From Oopsacas minuta (taxonomy: Eukaryota > Porifera > Hexactinellida > Lyssacinosida > Leucopsacidae): DNA of 64,000 bases. The position numbers and the translations under genes are program-made. Below, in pieces: positions 12,338 to 26,267 of this stretch. Numbering within the stretch: the first letter of the stretch is position 1; every line of letters starts with the position of its first letter. The stretch covers positions 1 to 64,000 of the forward strand of contig JAKMXF010000288.1 in assembly GCA_024704765.1 (NCBI GenBank), read 5' to 3'. Below the pieces are notes generated by a model. The model saw only the letters and a list, made by a program, of their open reading frames with translations, made no database searches and was not told the origin of the DNA.

Positions 12338-14717
12338 TCTTACATCTCTCTATCATTCTCTCTCCCCTTGTATATTTTCTTTATTATTGTTTATTAAAAT
12401 CTTATATTATTCTAATCGATTACCAACGGATGTGATAGTTCAAAATTAAAGAATCTAGGTATCCCAGCGAGCAGGCTTCCCTCTAACTTTCTGTGGAAAG
12501 CACATCTGAAGGGGGGGGGTGTTGTCAAAATGTGATAAATTCAGGCAAATATCGTGTGAATCGAGCATTTTTCAGGAAAAATTCCGGGAGAATACCCCTG
12601 GATTCCTTAGTGGGAACGCCGCCAACGAGTTTTCAATAAACGTGAAGGGTAAGTATTTCATGTTCAAAGAATATAATAATTTTGTATTTGAATTGTTATG
12701 TTTTTCTCGTACAGTTAGGGGCAAACTGCACCGATTTATACTATACTCATATAATCTTTCCCGATCATCACTTGAAGTTATATCGCTGATATTTATCACA
12801 AATACTAATAATTATAATATACTCACCGAAATTGAAACATATTTTAAAAATACTTAATATGCGCCTGTCAGGATGTATGTACGATACGGGTACTACCAAA
12901 GTTGGTAAATTTGACAGCTTACAGTAATACGTACAAAGTTATACGTATTGAATTAGCACAAAGATCAATCCCATACTTAGCAACCTATTAGACAACAAAT
13001 TTCGGTGGTTTCACGTTATTTCCCCTATTCTACGAAAAATGGCCAGGATTATAGCAATACATAGAAATATTTTCTGAGGATTTTCAGAATTTCCAGGGGG
13101 ATATGACGTTAAAGCCAGATATTTCAGGGGTCCTTGAAGGGTTGGCAAATATGAAATCTATTAACTAATCACTTGAATTGTTATTAGCTACTTTTCTAAT
13201 CAAGTGAAGAATCTTCAAGCTCTATTCAATCTTATAACTGCTAGCAGATGTGTATTTACTAACAGACTCTACAGATTCACACTGGATTCTAAGATAATGA
13301 GATCATTTCATAATCTTTTCCATTCTTGTTCCAATCAAATGTGCTGCAAATAATTAGAATAATATTTCTATAATTCTACTATTCTCAATAAGAACTCTCT
13401 CATTCATCAGTGATTTACGTAGAAATAATTCTATTCTACTTTAATGGATTTATTTTCCTATTTTTATTGAATTCACATTCTTGCAGGTAATTATTTCCTA
13501 TGGTATAATTGATTTTATTTGTATAACATATTACTTACAGTGCAATCTCTATTAATGGGGAAACTCTATAAGCAGGGCAATTATGGCCCACCTTCATTCA
13601 TTCCTAAAGAAACGAAGCTATATAAGCGGGAGGGGACATAGAAAATATATTCTCCTTAAATATTTATTTAAACATATTTATATTGTGAGGGGAGTCTAAT
13701 TACCGTATTTCCCTGAATATCTGTCAATGTTTTTTTGTTCGGAATTGATTGAGGAACTGGTAAGAGCTAAAGACTTGAAATTTGCCATGTGTGTAGAATG
13801 TGATAGATCTAGAAACAAATTCTAAGATCTAAGTGATATCTCATAAATTCTTTGAGAAAAGTCAAAATGTATTGACTTATCAGATTTGAGGATTTACCAA
13901 TTATGGTAATATTATCCCATCATGTGTTAGGCTTTAACTCAGCTCAATTAAGATTCCAAAAATTACTCAATTGTTCCAATTCCGAAAATTTTTGAATTCC
14001 AATTTGTCAAACCCGTAACCATGGTTTGTTAATTTATAAGTACGCAATAATTAACCAATGTAACCACTATATAGTGGAATATTATTGAGATGCCACTGGG
14101 GTAAATATGTAACTATCATTCTTTTTGTTCTCATTATCTGATTAATCAGTTTTCACGTTAATTATTATTGTTAACATCAAGTGAAAATATAGAAAAATTC
14201 GTTTTCTCAATAATTATAACTTCACAAACTTTTCATTTTATACAATAAACATTCTTCGCATCACAAAATGCACTGAAGCGTAGTGCAAAGAAATACAGCT
14301 ACAATATTGACCATTTTCACGAATTGTACTTCATTAATTAGTTTCTGAGATTAATACGATACAAAATGCACCCGAACTGTACCCGCGGCCACGAAGTGTT
14401 TCCGTACCGCTCAGCGCAAGTAAGCAAAGCTTGCTTGTTCTTCTAGAGTGGTGATAAAAATTTATTCACAAGTTTTGGAGCTAGTTCCCTCAATAATTTT
14501 TGAACTTTTTAATTATAATTACATACACAATAGAACATAAAATAAAGTGACTACAATTTACATACTTGATTTGTTAAGAGAGATATTCAGAGCAATTGTT
14601 ATGTCATAAACTATAAAGCAAAGAGAGAAAGCTTCTCAATTCACATATACAAAATCAAGTATATGTGAATATTAAAATTGTATTTATTGCGCTTTAAGGT
14701 ATATCTTGGGTGATTTA
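12338..14717. other. Intergenic region between convergent genes
   Basis: No gene found. 12470-13160 is repeat-like: the phrases AGGAAAAATTCCGGGAGAAT, CCCTGGATTCCTTA and a C/G tract reappear in altered form near 13080-13140 and 49290-49330. 13540-13640 contains a pogo-like fragment (CTCTATAAGCAGGGCAATTATGGCCC). A 12-bp inverted repeat with an 8-nt loop (ATTCACATATAC / GTATATGTGAAT, 14639-14670) and an AATAAA on the minus strand (14683-14688) lie just beyond the stop of the dystrobrevin-like gene and belong to its 3' end. Confidence 0.45.
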
Positions 14718-17700
14718 TTATAGTGGTTGTTCTGCTGATTTTCGTAGGTTTTCAATTTCTCGTAAATTTTGTAGAACTGGGCTATCACTACGAGTTGATA
14801 CAGGTTCAGGTTGTTGATGCTTCTTTGCTACATTCAGTAGAGCATCGATTCTGCCCTGAAGGCCTTTTCCTACTGTAGTAGTAGACTGTTGTGCTAAGTT
14901 TTGTCCTAGAAAAGATATTGATAAAAAGATAAATTGTTACTTTGTAACCTCCACAAATGGGGTGCTAAAAACGCCAAATAATGCTACCCCGTTGCCCCGT
15001 TCATGGAGGGTCATTGTATGGGACCAAGAATTTGATATTAGACTAATGACTACAATAATCAATCTGTAGGTCTACACTCTATAGCAGAGTTGGGATGACG
15101 TCATGTTGCCCACAATGACTAATGAGCCTAGTTCCGGCCCGGCAATGCTCTATCCTCTATAGTATTGGTATACATACCTGATAAAGATTTCTGCTTATAT
15201 GTAATTGTAGATAATCTGTTCAGGTTAGAGTCTATATACAAAATTATTGATAATTATTATTACTTATTTATACAAATTATGTGTTTATTGGTCTCTATAA
15301 AACGGGAAACTTTTCAAACAAAAGAAAATATACAGAAATTTCAAACATATGGAAACTTCACATTATAAGTTCTCATTTCTTAAGATTTACAAGTATCTCA
15401 TATAATTTACTCAATTTTAGATTCCTTGATAACCATCAGAAAGATAACAGTATATATTACAGTACAACCTGACACTCTTGAACAGTCCTAATGAGTTTGG
15501 GGATCGAAATTGCACTGTAGTTAATTACAGGGGCGGATCCATGATATAATCTCAGGGGGGGAGCCAAGTTGCGAGCGTAGCGAGCTATCCCTAAGGGGAG
15601 TCTGGGGGACAAGGCCCCTATAAAATTTTAATATGTCATGCTGAAATACCGAACTACAGCTATTTCTAACACCTATGGAGGAACAATTTAAGTTTATTTA
15701 TCTTATTAGTTATTCATTTTGAGACAGAAAATTAGATCTTAAAATCTCAGGGGGGGACTATGACCCCCAACCCCCCTTGTATCCGCCCCTGATTAATTAT
15801 AATTACTCTAATGGAACTAACCAGATAGATGATTGTTTTGTTTCTGTCTCTTAGGCATTGTATTGCTATCAGATTCTGCGCTTTGTTCTGTCTTTATTTG
15901 AGCTAAATGAAATGTAAATGTAAATAATTCATGTACCCATATCGTATACTCTTGAACGAAAATTGTAGTTCTCTCATGAATACAACGCTTAAGGACCATA
16001 ACTCCTTATAAGGAAGTCGAGTAATAATAATTATTCTTTAATACAATCAATGATGTTTTGTGATTAAAATTGAAAATATTAATACACAGCTATTATTAAT
16101 ACACTTGTGATGAGATTGGATCTCAGAAACGATTAAAATTGGAAAATTAACAAACCAAAAGTGAACCCTCTCATAAATACCTAACTGGCAGGATTCGTGT
16201 AAATAGAATTTCGTATTTCTTACAACCTTGGGATCTCTGAATTATTGGTAGAAATGACACTGTGGGGTTAACCGGCTAACCCAATCTAACCCTGTGTACA
16301 CTTTGAACTGATAAATATAATTGTGATCGATTCCCTTAGGTTATATCTTTTAGTTTATAATGACGTCACTGTTTGAATTAACCAATACATATGCATATAC
16401 AACTTACATAATCTATAGGCAGAATTAGACCCGCTTAGAGACACATACTTTCCTCTCCCTACGCCCTCACTCTGTGGAGTGTCACATAACCTCCTATCTG
16501 TGCTGGTGGACGAAGCAATACTCATATCCATAGACAAAGAACTTAACGAGCTAGATAGAGATCTTTCACTCGGCTTCTTAAGCACAGCACTGCCTACATA
16601 ACCTAATGATCTACGTTGTTCCATAGGGCTGGTTTGACGTATATGTGATCTGGATATTGAGTAGGCATCTGTATTGGTTAGTTTTATCTTGTGGTGTTCA
16701 TATAGATGTGCTGAGCTTGATCTTGATAGACCATCATGTGAATTTGACTTGGAAGGTTCTTTCTCAAGACCGTAGGCTAGTAGTCTTATTGCTAACGGAC
16801 TAGTTAGCTCGCGGGTTCTATCGCTTAGCTCAGGTTTTGATCTTGATTTGGTTGAAATTATCTAGAATTAGAGTAATTATGTACTGTATACTCTTGACCA
16901 GGACAGGAGATCGTCAATTTTCGCATTTCTTATTCAGATACTTATAATAAGTATGATTTCATTAACAAACATTGCTAAACTCTCAAAACACAATGTATGT
17001 CATTCAATTTTGTTTTAGTAGCAAAATAATATTATATTGAAATACTGAAATACAGTAGATTCTGCTTAATACGGTCACATCGGGATCGGGACCACAGACC
17101 ATTTTTATCCAATTCGATTAACCGAACTATTTAACACTAATCCTATTTGCATGTTTGTTTCTGGCCAATTGGCCCGATTAACCGTTGTCTCTAGAGTTCA
17201 GATATATGCAGGATCAGATTTAATTGCAAATGACCATGATTTTGGTGAAAATCTTCTGTAAATTATCTACTTGATTATCAAATTGATATATTATTTGTGT
17301 ACCAATTTCTAAAAATACATGTTTTAAATACCTTTGTTGTTACTCTATCCTTTGCTTCTTCTGTGTACAATTCTTCTATATTATGCTTATCTTCAGTAGC
17401 CTCAGGTCTGAACACTCCCTTACCGGTACTAGTACTATCAAATATACTCTGATGGAATCTTATCATAGTCTTGTGTGTAGGGTCTATTGAACCTGATCTC
17501 CCTAGTGACATACTTCTGTATACTTTAGCTGGAGATGGTCTTATCCTTGTATCGGGGACTTCCTGATCATCACTACCACTGCTACTCTATATATATAGAA
17601 AGATAAGAGAATATTAATTATAAGTATATTGAACAGGGCAACGAATTACTACAGTAGACTCCACTTAATTGACCATCAGTTATTCTGGCCAAGTAGCCAG

Positions 17701-20700
17701 AAAGATTGTGTATATGAATTACCTTAGATCTCTTCTGCTTATTAACTTGTATAATAAACTTTCCACTATCTCTCCTCACAGTAGAATATTGTATAGGAGG
17801 AGTATCAGTCTGTACATTATATTCCTGAGAATCACTCAGACGTGTTTTAGCAGACCGAGGTGGAGGAGAGGGTATATTTATGTCACAGCTGTCCTCAGAT
17901 GAAGTGTTGATACGTAGGAAGGGAGAGAGAGAGGTGAAGACTTTTCGTTTGGGACTAGATGAGTGAATTGGTTCTAGAGAATATAATAACCTCATTACAT
18001 ATCATTGATGGAGATTTAATACAACCAATTTTCGAAGTATAAGGATCTTATAATGTAGGCATGTAGGGGGTAGCTAATTTCAAATATTTCTTACGTATTA
18101 TGCAGAAAATTATATATACAATGCAACCTGCATAAGCCGACACCTGTATAATCGGGAAGACCTCTTCAAAAGTAATAGAAGTGTTTTGTTGAATGAAATT
18201 AGTCAAATGGAAAATTCGTCGAACTGTATAGTAGCGGAGAATTGTAGTATTTTATCTCGTTCCTAACTTGTTTGAATCATACATTGCTGGATTTGGATAT
18301 TAATCCTGATCCAGTAATTATGCTGAAAAACATTATATTACACCGGGATTAATTTCAACGGAGGCTAAATTCCAGTAAACTCACTGATATATAACAAAAT
18401 TACTCAAAGTTCTGTGATAAAATTCGCTATTTCCCTATTATTAAATGACTCTACAAACCTGTAATCAACAAATCACTCAGTTTAGGAAGATGTTCATCAC
18501 TACAGGGTATATAATTAATCTTAGCTTCCTTCCTCAGCCTCAAAGGACATGCAGGAGGCTCCTCAAGCAATGGACTATCATTGCTTATTTCATCAAGCCA
18601 AGATTCTAAATCCTTCACGATAGCATCAAATGCAAACTCATTAGCACTTGTTCTTGTACTAGAATCAGATATCCCAGTGGGACTACTGGAATCTCCTTCT
18701 TCTATGGTGGGAGGTATTGTAACACTCTGCTTTAGCTCCCAATCAGGGGAGCATGTTACTACGTCATCAAGGTTTGTCTGCATACCTCCGCTCATATACT
18801 CGCTGTCTAGTATTCCGAAGTTACTACAGGATGATTTACATTTTAATATATATTAACATACTATTGATCCCTAATTTCAAATTTTATTGTTTCTATTGCC
18901 TAGTTTTATGCTTGAAATAACCTAAAGAATACCTGTAATCTCTGTTCTGTGTTTGCGTAGATTGAGAATATAAAGAAAAGACGGATAGATAAATACATAT
19001 ATATAATTTCCCATTCTACATATAGTTACATAAATATGTTTTGTATTCATAAATTAACTTACAGCTCTTCTTGATGACGTATTCCTAGAGAAAAATTCAA
19101 ATTATAAACGACATAATTTAATAAGAAATCATAAATCATAAATCATACATATTATCAGAGCAATAAGTGCTCCTCATTTTTGGGAGCGCGCTCTTGCCTC
19201 CGCTCCTTTTCATTCTTTCAGATTTTCATTAGATTTGTATTTTAGGTAATCAGAATTAAATATAACAATTGTACATTCGGAAAATTGCTAAATGTGCGTC
19301 AAACTATTTCAATAAAATGTGAATCCACTTTTCTATGAAGAATACTAAATTTTATGCAAATTAGCGATGATATTTGGAAATTGTTTGCAATTAAATAGGA
19401 GCGCGCTCCAGTGTGTGCGCTCCTTTAATACTCTGCATATTATAAATGGAATACTCACGTTAGAGTGCTGTTAGGTAGACTGTGTACACTGAATTGAGAT
19501 GAACTTGGTGTTAGACTACCAGAACGACTGACTGTCCTTGATCTAGAAATAAATATTTATTGGATAAAGATTGGATATTTTGAAATTTGTTTCCCCATAG
19601 GAATTGTATTACAGTAGTTTTCCAATACTGAACGAAACTTTCACAAAATCGGTATCCAAATTCGGATACACATACACTTTATGTACGTACAGCTGATGAT
19701 AATTAGTCTCTATGTTTATAAAGTGGAAAACCGGTTTTAAGTTTTCACATTAGCCATTCTTTCCTGGCAAACAAATTTATTAGTGCTCTCCAATGCTTTT
19801 CATTTAATACGTAGTTATGTACTCTGTATAAAGAGTAGATCTCCATTGTAAGTATATTGATGTAATAATTATTGATTTAAAACAAGAGACAAAACCTTAC
19901 TTCTTATCAAGGTCGAAACTGATCGAACCGAATACTGATATTCGGGGTTAGTAATCGAATATTGAACTATTCGCCAAATATAATTCGGTGCAACCTTGCT
20001 TCTTATCCATAGTATAGTATATCCATTATTTGAGCTCTGCAAAGTGCGTTAAAATGCGAAATTTAGACATTGGGTTTAATACAAGGAGTACATACATGTG
20101 TATAGCCCAGCTATATTCAATGCAAATAATGAGCGCTCACAATAATCCTGTGAGAACACTGATTAATAGTCCAGCCCTCTATATTAAATATTAGAATATA
20201 AGACATAACTTACAGTGTAGGACCGATAATAGGAGTCCTGACGTGAGGCTGTGGATTCTCTGTTACAGTTCTCTGCTTATGATTAGCTTCATCCAGTGAA
20301 GATGTAGTACATATTAGCTTGCTATTGATCAGTGTATTCTTTGTACCCTTCTTAGCTTGTTTCTATAAGAAATATTATTAAAGTGATAACTTAAATAAGA
20401 ATTCTCGGGCTTTTTCTGGATTAAAAATATCATTCCACAATAAATATAATCTTGACGGGACACGAAAAGTGTTACCTTATTCTGGGTAATCATAAAGTGG
20501 ACTAAATAATTGAGATTATTGTATTCACAAGCAATGGAATGTATTCGTAGAATTGTCAGTAAAAATTGTTTGTGTAGCAATAATCCAAAAATTAAGTTTG
20601 AAAATTTGAATCAACTCACCTCTCTCATAGTATGATTAGGTCTGTGATTCGCTGTAGTTCTCCTAACCATGAAACAATTCTATATAAATAGAATAAATAT

Positions 20701-23700
20701 TACATTAGTATACTTAACAAATCTGATAATCAAACAATAAATTACCTGACATAGATTGTAATTTCTGCAGTTAGAGCATTTGAACCTAGATGACGTCATA
20801 ATAATTATAAAGTGTGTAAATATATTGTCTGTACTATTTTAAGACAATTGATAATAAGGGAGTGGCGACAGTAGCCTATAATATGGTTAGTTATAAACTG
20901 TGATAATCCGAGTACACGTGTGTAATAGATAGCGTGTGCATGCATGGGAAATCCAATGATAAATGAAATAACTTTTAACATATTACCACAAGTTTTGGTA
21001 AATATTATTACAGTCATTACCTTCGAAAATTATTCCAGGTAATACTATATGTCATTCAGTGAGTGGCAAATTCAGTTTGTCATTAATTAGCAATGAAATA
21101 ATATTCTTACAATGCTGCATAAAAGAGGTTTTAACAAATTAGTAAATATCTCTCGGGATCATACAAGCCAATTCAAAACTGCTAGAGCATAGATCAATAT
21201 CTACCTCCTTACGAGTAAACGAACAGCCGCACCTTACAGTAGCTGTGTATTTCTATGCAAATCTAAGATTAAATAATACTCATTATTATTGTCATTAAAA
21301 TTTCCATGATCCATCATAAATACGATATTACGTTTGTCGACTATGTGACAATATGTAAAATAGTCCGTATTTAGAGGGTAACATAGTGTGAATCCTTTGT
21401 GAAAAGCTGTAAATCAGGTTTCTACACCTGTAGAGAATTTATCACTATGTAAGTTTATTTAGAAGTTCTAGAATACTACTATTATAAAATTGACAGATTT
21501 ATTAAATTTATCAATCAAGGATTTTCCTTACCTCAATCCAACTATTGGAGTTTGTCTGCAACCAGAACATTTGATTTTGTGTCGATCTGGAATATAAAAT
21601 GAGGTAATTAATATGTTTATGTAAGGGTATACATGAATAACATGGCCAATACAAACAGAGAATATTTGTGAAACTTTTGGACACTTTGAAAGTCAATAAT
21701 TTCGCTAAATTTCTCACTCAAAAGAAACATGCTACGTGAATAACAATAGAAACTCGTAGTTGTATGTTTGAGTGTATTTCTTTGTACACCAGAACTTGGA
21801 TAAGATGTACTCGTTCGCGTTCGGAATACAAATTAGCATGTAGTACTAAATTTTTGGTTTGTAAGCTGGTGCATACGTACTTAGAAAGTACAGTAGAATC
21901 ATACATTCATAACGAGACAGTCAAGTTAGTACTTCTTATCGGATAATTATGATACAACGCAATATTTCGAGCTCTAATGATAGCTTACCTTTCTTACAAG
22001 TATCAACTCTCTCCCATACACTCAGCCATTCTAAGCAATCTGGCACTGGCTCGTGTATAATCAGAGATAAGAATTCATTCTGACTTATCCATTCTCTATC
22101 TGCACACTATTGGAAGTATAGAAATTATTTCCACTCACTTTTTTGGCGTTCAAATATTACGAAGCAACATTCGTCACTTTCTCCCTCTGTCGAATTTATG
22201 ATTATTTTGTAATACAAAATCAATTAACATTCTAAAAGCTCAAAGGCTTCCAATCTAATTCGAAATTCTCAAACTTCGCTATTAAAGCGAATATACAAGT
22301 ATAGCTCATTGGATTCGGGTAAACATTCCTACCAGTTATTGATTGGGTTGATTAGCAGAAATTAGCACTAATACAGTAAGAAATTTAGGTTTCCATTCTC
22401 AAATTACTATAGAAATCCATACAACACGAATATTAATGCTGTTTGGGATATTCCCACGCTGTTCTGAGAACAAAACTTGAGTATCCTTACATAAGTGGTG
22501 AGAAATCAATTTCAATGCTGATTTGTAATATACATTCCTCTCATGGATATCAGATAATTCTGCATTCCTTAATTCTTACTTGAAATATTTAGCATTCTAA
22601 GAATTCTTAACTGATTTCTACTGGCAAAATATGGAAATTTTGAATATCCAAAAAATGTTTTAAAATATCGAATTTTTATGGGAATCGCCAAAAATGTTCT
22701 AATTCATTACAATCGTAGCGGATAGGTAAGTACTTGATTAATCTTACCTTTGCATGTAATGCTAATCTTCCAAGACATTGTAGGCGAAATTTTTCTATGT
22801 CAGCAAGAGATGACCCAAAGCTTGGTCCTTCCCCTAGTCCATCTAATATCTGTAAATAAAAGAATACATAACAATAAATATGAATTGCAGTGTATTGATT
22901 ATCTCAGAGTGACTTGCATAGTAAAAGAACACATCAAATTTGGAGAAGTAATACCGTGACGTAAGTTGTATTTTAGCGGGAAATTGAATTTCATATTAGT
23001 AACTATTAACCTCCACCAAAAATGGGACAGTTTCTTTCGTATTTAGATATCTAATTATCCATGCTAATATAATAGATACGTAACTTCTACAGCGAATTGT
23101 CTAAAATAGAGTTTTATTCGGAACACTAGACTGCTATGTCTGTATAAATTTATGACAATGCATGGTGCTACGAAATGTAGCAACAAACAAATGACGTAAT
23201 TATAGGGTTTGGTGGGGAACTTAACCTAATTGGTGAATTATATTTTCTACAGCAGAGACACTATGAGAATAATATTGGTGTAGTCATAATTTTCCTTCCA
23301 TGGTAAACCCCACAACAAAATGACATTTCATTCCAGACATGATTTAACATATGTCTGGAATGAAATGTCACTATCCAAATTTTGGCACCATATTGAATAT
23401 TCATATCTAGTCAATATATCCGGTATCGGGTAACCAAATCTGTTCAGGGTAGGCATTCGAAATAGCTGATATGGACTGTATTATCCACTGTGTTCACTTT
23501 CGTTACTAAAATCTTTGAAGTTTAATTACTACACATTTGACAATATTATATCACTCAAAACTATCCCTGATTAGAAGTTACTAATTATTAATTGACTTAT
23601 ACTGTATTAATTATCGTTAAGTAATACTGAGGTTTCCGTCAAATTTGTAAAACTTCCTTTATAATACCTAGTCTACTGGAATCCGGAATTTACATACAAA

Positions 23701-26267
23701 ATAGATAATATATGGTAATAATATTCGATAAGATCATCATACCTGGAATAAATCACATAGGAAAAACGGTAAAACATCTAAGAGTATTCGTCCATCAGGT
23801 GTAGAAAGGCTTCTGCAAAAATCTGTAAATAAACTGATAAAATGCAACATAATGAGAGGCCTTCTGGAATTCTTAATAATTTTTGATGACGAGAAAATAT
23901 TCTTTTAATCTTATTATTATTGTATTATCAAATTAGTTATCGAAGCATTATTATTCATGCACTCTTTAACCTTCGTCTTTTAACAACTAACAATGAAATC
24001 ATTCATTTTAGAGTAACGAGCCTTTGGCTCGTCGCTTCGTGATGGAACTCGACGCAGCAACTTCGAGGTATCCATTATCCTCCAAATTGACGGCCCCTTT
24101 GAGTATTATAATATAGATTATTTAGAACAATGTAATTCACAAATATATGTAGAGCACATATATTATTGAATTATTTTGTAAGAACAACCTCCTTTGTAGC
24201 CGTTGGGGGAGAATATATGGTAACAAAATTTGGTCTATTCGAGGCTCTATAACGTATACTTTCAGAATAACTGACAGATTGGAGGCAGGGCAGTTGTCAT
24301 TCATTGATAGATTGCCTGTTTCTGCTGACCATAGTATTTGGGACCATCAACAAAATTTCATTCAATTTCTCTACATAATTATCTCCATATATGGTAATTT
24401 TTTTAAATGTTAATTTCCATTTTGGTCCCCTAACTAAAGGAGACACCTGCACACAACTTCACTATCAAATAATTCTCATTTTTCTATTGAAGTTTTCTAA
24501 TTAAATCTAATGGTCTATTAATTACTTCTGTATTGAAATTAAACCAAATTTCTAAATTCTAGTAATTTTCCTACTGGAACACTTCAGAGATTGTTTTAAG
24601 ATAATTAATAATACGAATCATTAATTGATGGAAAACAAATCAAAACATTTCTAATAAATCTCTGTAAGAAATGTAATAGTTTAAGTCAGCATATTTCCTG
24701 AATAATATATCCGCAAATTAATTACTTGTATTAACTTATAAGCCAAATATTGAAATTTGTGCCAATTTTGATTTGAATGCAAAGGAATTTGTTAGCCAAT
24801 AATTTTGTAAATTCATTTGTAATGTTTATAGTGTTTATTGTCATTATGGTTAGTGGAGAGAATTAAACAAATGTAAGACCTGATACAAATCAAAATAATC
24901 AAAATTAGAATGAAATAGTGGAGATTTCGTATGATTGAGAAACAGTATTGAAATGTACGTATATTTCTACAACTTACATCTTGTTCTGTCAACAAGTTTG
25001 TTAGCAGACAACAATACCATTAATGTCTGTAGAGAGTTAGCTCTAATACTGTGCTCAACTGGCCTGTAGGATAGAAATTCGTTAATATTCAAATCTACAT
25101 ATATTTGGAGCAAATTTTAGCGTAGCATTCTCATCTTTTCTAATTTTGTAAAAAATATTTTATTTTTTCCAATATATTTCCACCATTATAACAGTATGAT
25201 AATTCTAATACTGTTATCAAGGACATACTCTGAAAAATTCGAGAAATAGCATGAAAATTTATGGAACGAAACCTTAGCACTTGGAATCTTTAACATATTT
25301 AAATATATTAAAGAATGAAACTATGGGCTTCTGTGTCACTCCAGTCGGTACGAATTTACTTAAGATTTAATTACTGTCCTCACCTGTCAAAACAGTAGAT
25401 TAAAAAGTCAAAAAGAAACTGCTTCGCTTCAACATAATTGAGCTCTTGAAGTGATCTGCCTTGAATATGTTTATAAACTTTCCTCAGAAATAAATTGACG
25501 TTACTATAAGATAATTCTGCTTCTTGACGTTCTGTAAAACTTGAACTGAAGAGAAGTGCTTCTGAAGGTACCAGCTGTTTTAAGGTAAACAGTCTTTCCA
25601 TTTCTTCTTCGAAACTCTGCCATATCATAGCGAATCCGTGAAGATCCAAATGATGTACTAAAGTAATCAATCCGGATTCAATTTGTTGAATTTGAATCAA
25701 ATTAATATATATTTACAAGTGATGACTTTCTCAATAATACGTAGATCTTAAAATATATTTACCTTTTCGGAATTGAATTCCCCAACTTTCAGATTTCTCG
25801 CACATAACACCGATTTACTCAAATATTAGTTAAAAGAAGTTGTCAAGAATCATAGACTTGTTATAGAAATCCTTTCAAATCATTGTTGACCCAATTTTCT
25901 TTGATTTATTATTACTAATGACAAACAAGTTTCAGTGATATTTAGACGGTATTTTGAGCTTTGAAATTCTGTTTAATTTGCATTAACAATTAATCATTCA
26001 TTATAGCGACAATTTATAAATGGGAAATGTGATCAACGCTTGTTTACAGATTTTCAAAAAATTTGTATGCCTACACGCCAAGTTACTAATCAGATGAAGA
26101 AAATTGGCAACGCGACAGGTTGTTTTAAAACCAAAATAGGGAAGCTTTTGCTTTAGTCACGCGAGAGTTGTATAATTTATAACAAACACATTTTCCTCAC
26201 AAATATTCACAGCTAAATACACTTACATAACGTTCTTTCTCTGAGTTCATTTAGCTTGAAAGCAGCT
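14718..26267 (-). CDS. Dystrobrevin/dystrotelin-like protein (EF-hand-like regions plus ZZ zinc finger), 19 exons, N-terminus missing
   Basis: Exons 5'-3' (minus): 26267-26227, 25657-25384, 25063-24978, 23822-23743, 22849-22748, 22106-21989, 21586-21532, 20785-20746, 20679-20620, 20362-20214, 19542-19459, 19084-19063, 18946-18933, 18823-18459, 17973-17723, 17586-17332, 16861-16408, 15902-15822, 14905-14718. All have AG/GT borders and matching phases, giving about 905 residues. The first exons read like the two EF-hand-like domains of dystrophin and dystrobrevin: VEAKQFLFDFLIYCFDR, then DRTRYFCRSLSTPDGR, then LGEGPSFG (human dystrobrevin has EGPSFG here), then PVPDCLEWLSVWERV. The ZZ finger follows: IKCSGCRQTPIVGLR, FKCSNCRNYNLCQNCF, HRPNHTMRE. 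After it comes a Ser/Thr/Arg-rich disordered tail where dystrobrevins have syntrophin-binding and coiled-coil segments. It would act at the cytoplasmic face of dystroglycan-type complexes. One more 5' exon at least is needed (phase 2 start). Confidence 0.82.
15528..15791. mobile_element. hAT-type MITE with CAGGGGCGGATCC termini and target duplication
   Basis: The termini CAGGGGCGGATCCA and TATCCGCCCCTG are inverted repeats, and subterminal AATCTCAGGGGGGG occurs at both ends in the same direction. The flanks are GTTAATTA on the left and ATTAATTA on the right, a target duplication of 7 of 8 bp, as expected for hAT insertion. It sits in the last intron of the dystrobrevin-like gene. An end fragment of the same family is at 384-476. 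Confidence 0.85.
19160..19435. repeat. Inverted-repeat element with GGAGCGCGCTC ends
   Basis: Two GC-rich patches, GGGAGCGCGCTCTTG (left) and AGGAGCGCGCTCCAGT then GCGCTCC (right), face each other across about 230 bp of AT-rich sequence in a dystrobrevin-like intron. Related patches occur at 720-790, 51160-51190 and 55670-55700, so it is a dispersed element. The boundaries are approximate. Confidence 0.5.
19908..19998 (-). repeat. Short palindromic MITE with CAAGGTTG termini, copy 1
   Basis: It begins CAAGGTCGAAAC and ends CAACCTTG. Internally it carries TTGAACTATTCGCCAAATAT, the reverse complement of the core of the copy at 58626-58721. Both are about 91-96 bp. This copy lies in an intron of the dystrobrevin-like gene. 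Confidence 0.7.
23321..23370. repeat. Perfect 20-bp inverted repeat with 10-nt loop
   Basis: The arm TGACATTTCATTCCAGACAT (23321-23340) is followed by the loop GATTTAACAT and the exact reverse complement at 23351-23370. It sits in an intron of the dystrobrevin-like gene, 448 bp upstream (in + coordinates) of exon 23743-23822. It could be a tiny foldback element or a transcribed hairpin; the function is unknown. Confidence 0.9.

Noticed and set aside
14639-14670. 12-bp inverted repeat near the 3' end of the dystrobrevin-like gene as a terminator
   Set aside because: Hairpin terminators are not used by RNA polymerase II genes; an AATAAA signal precedes it, so it is recorded only as 3' sequence.
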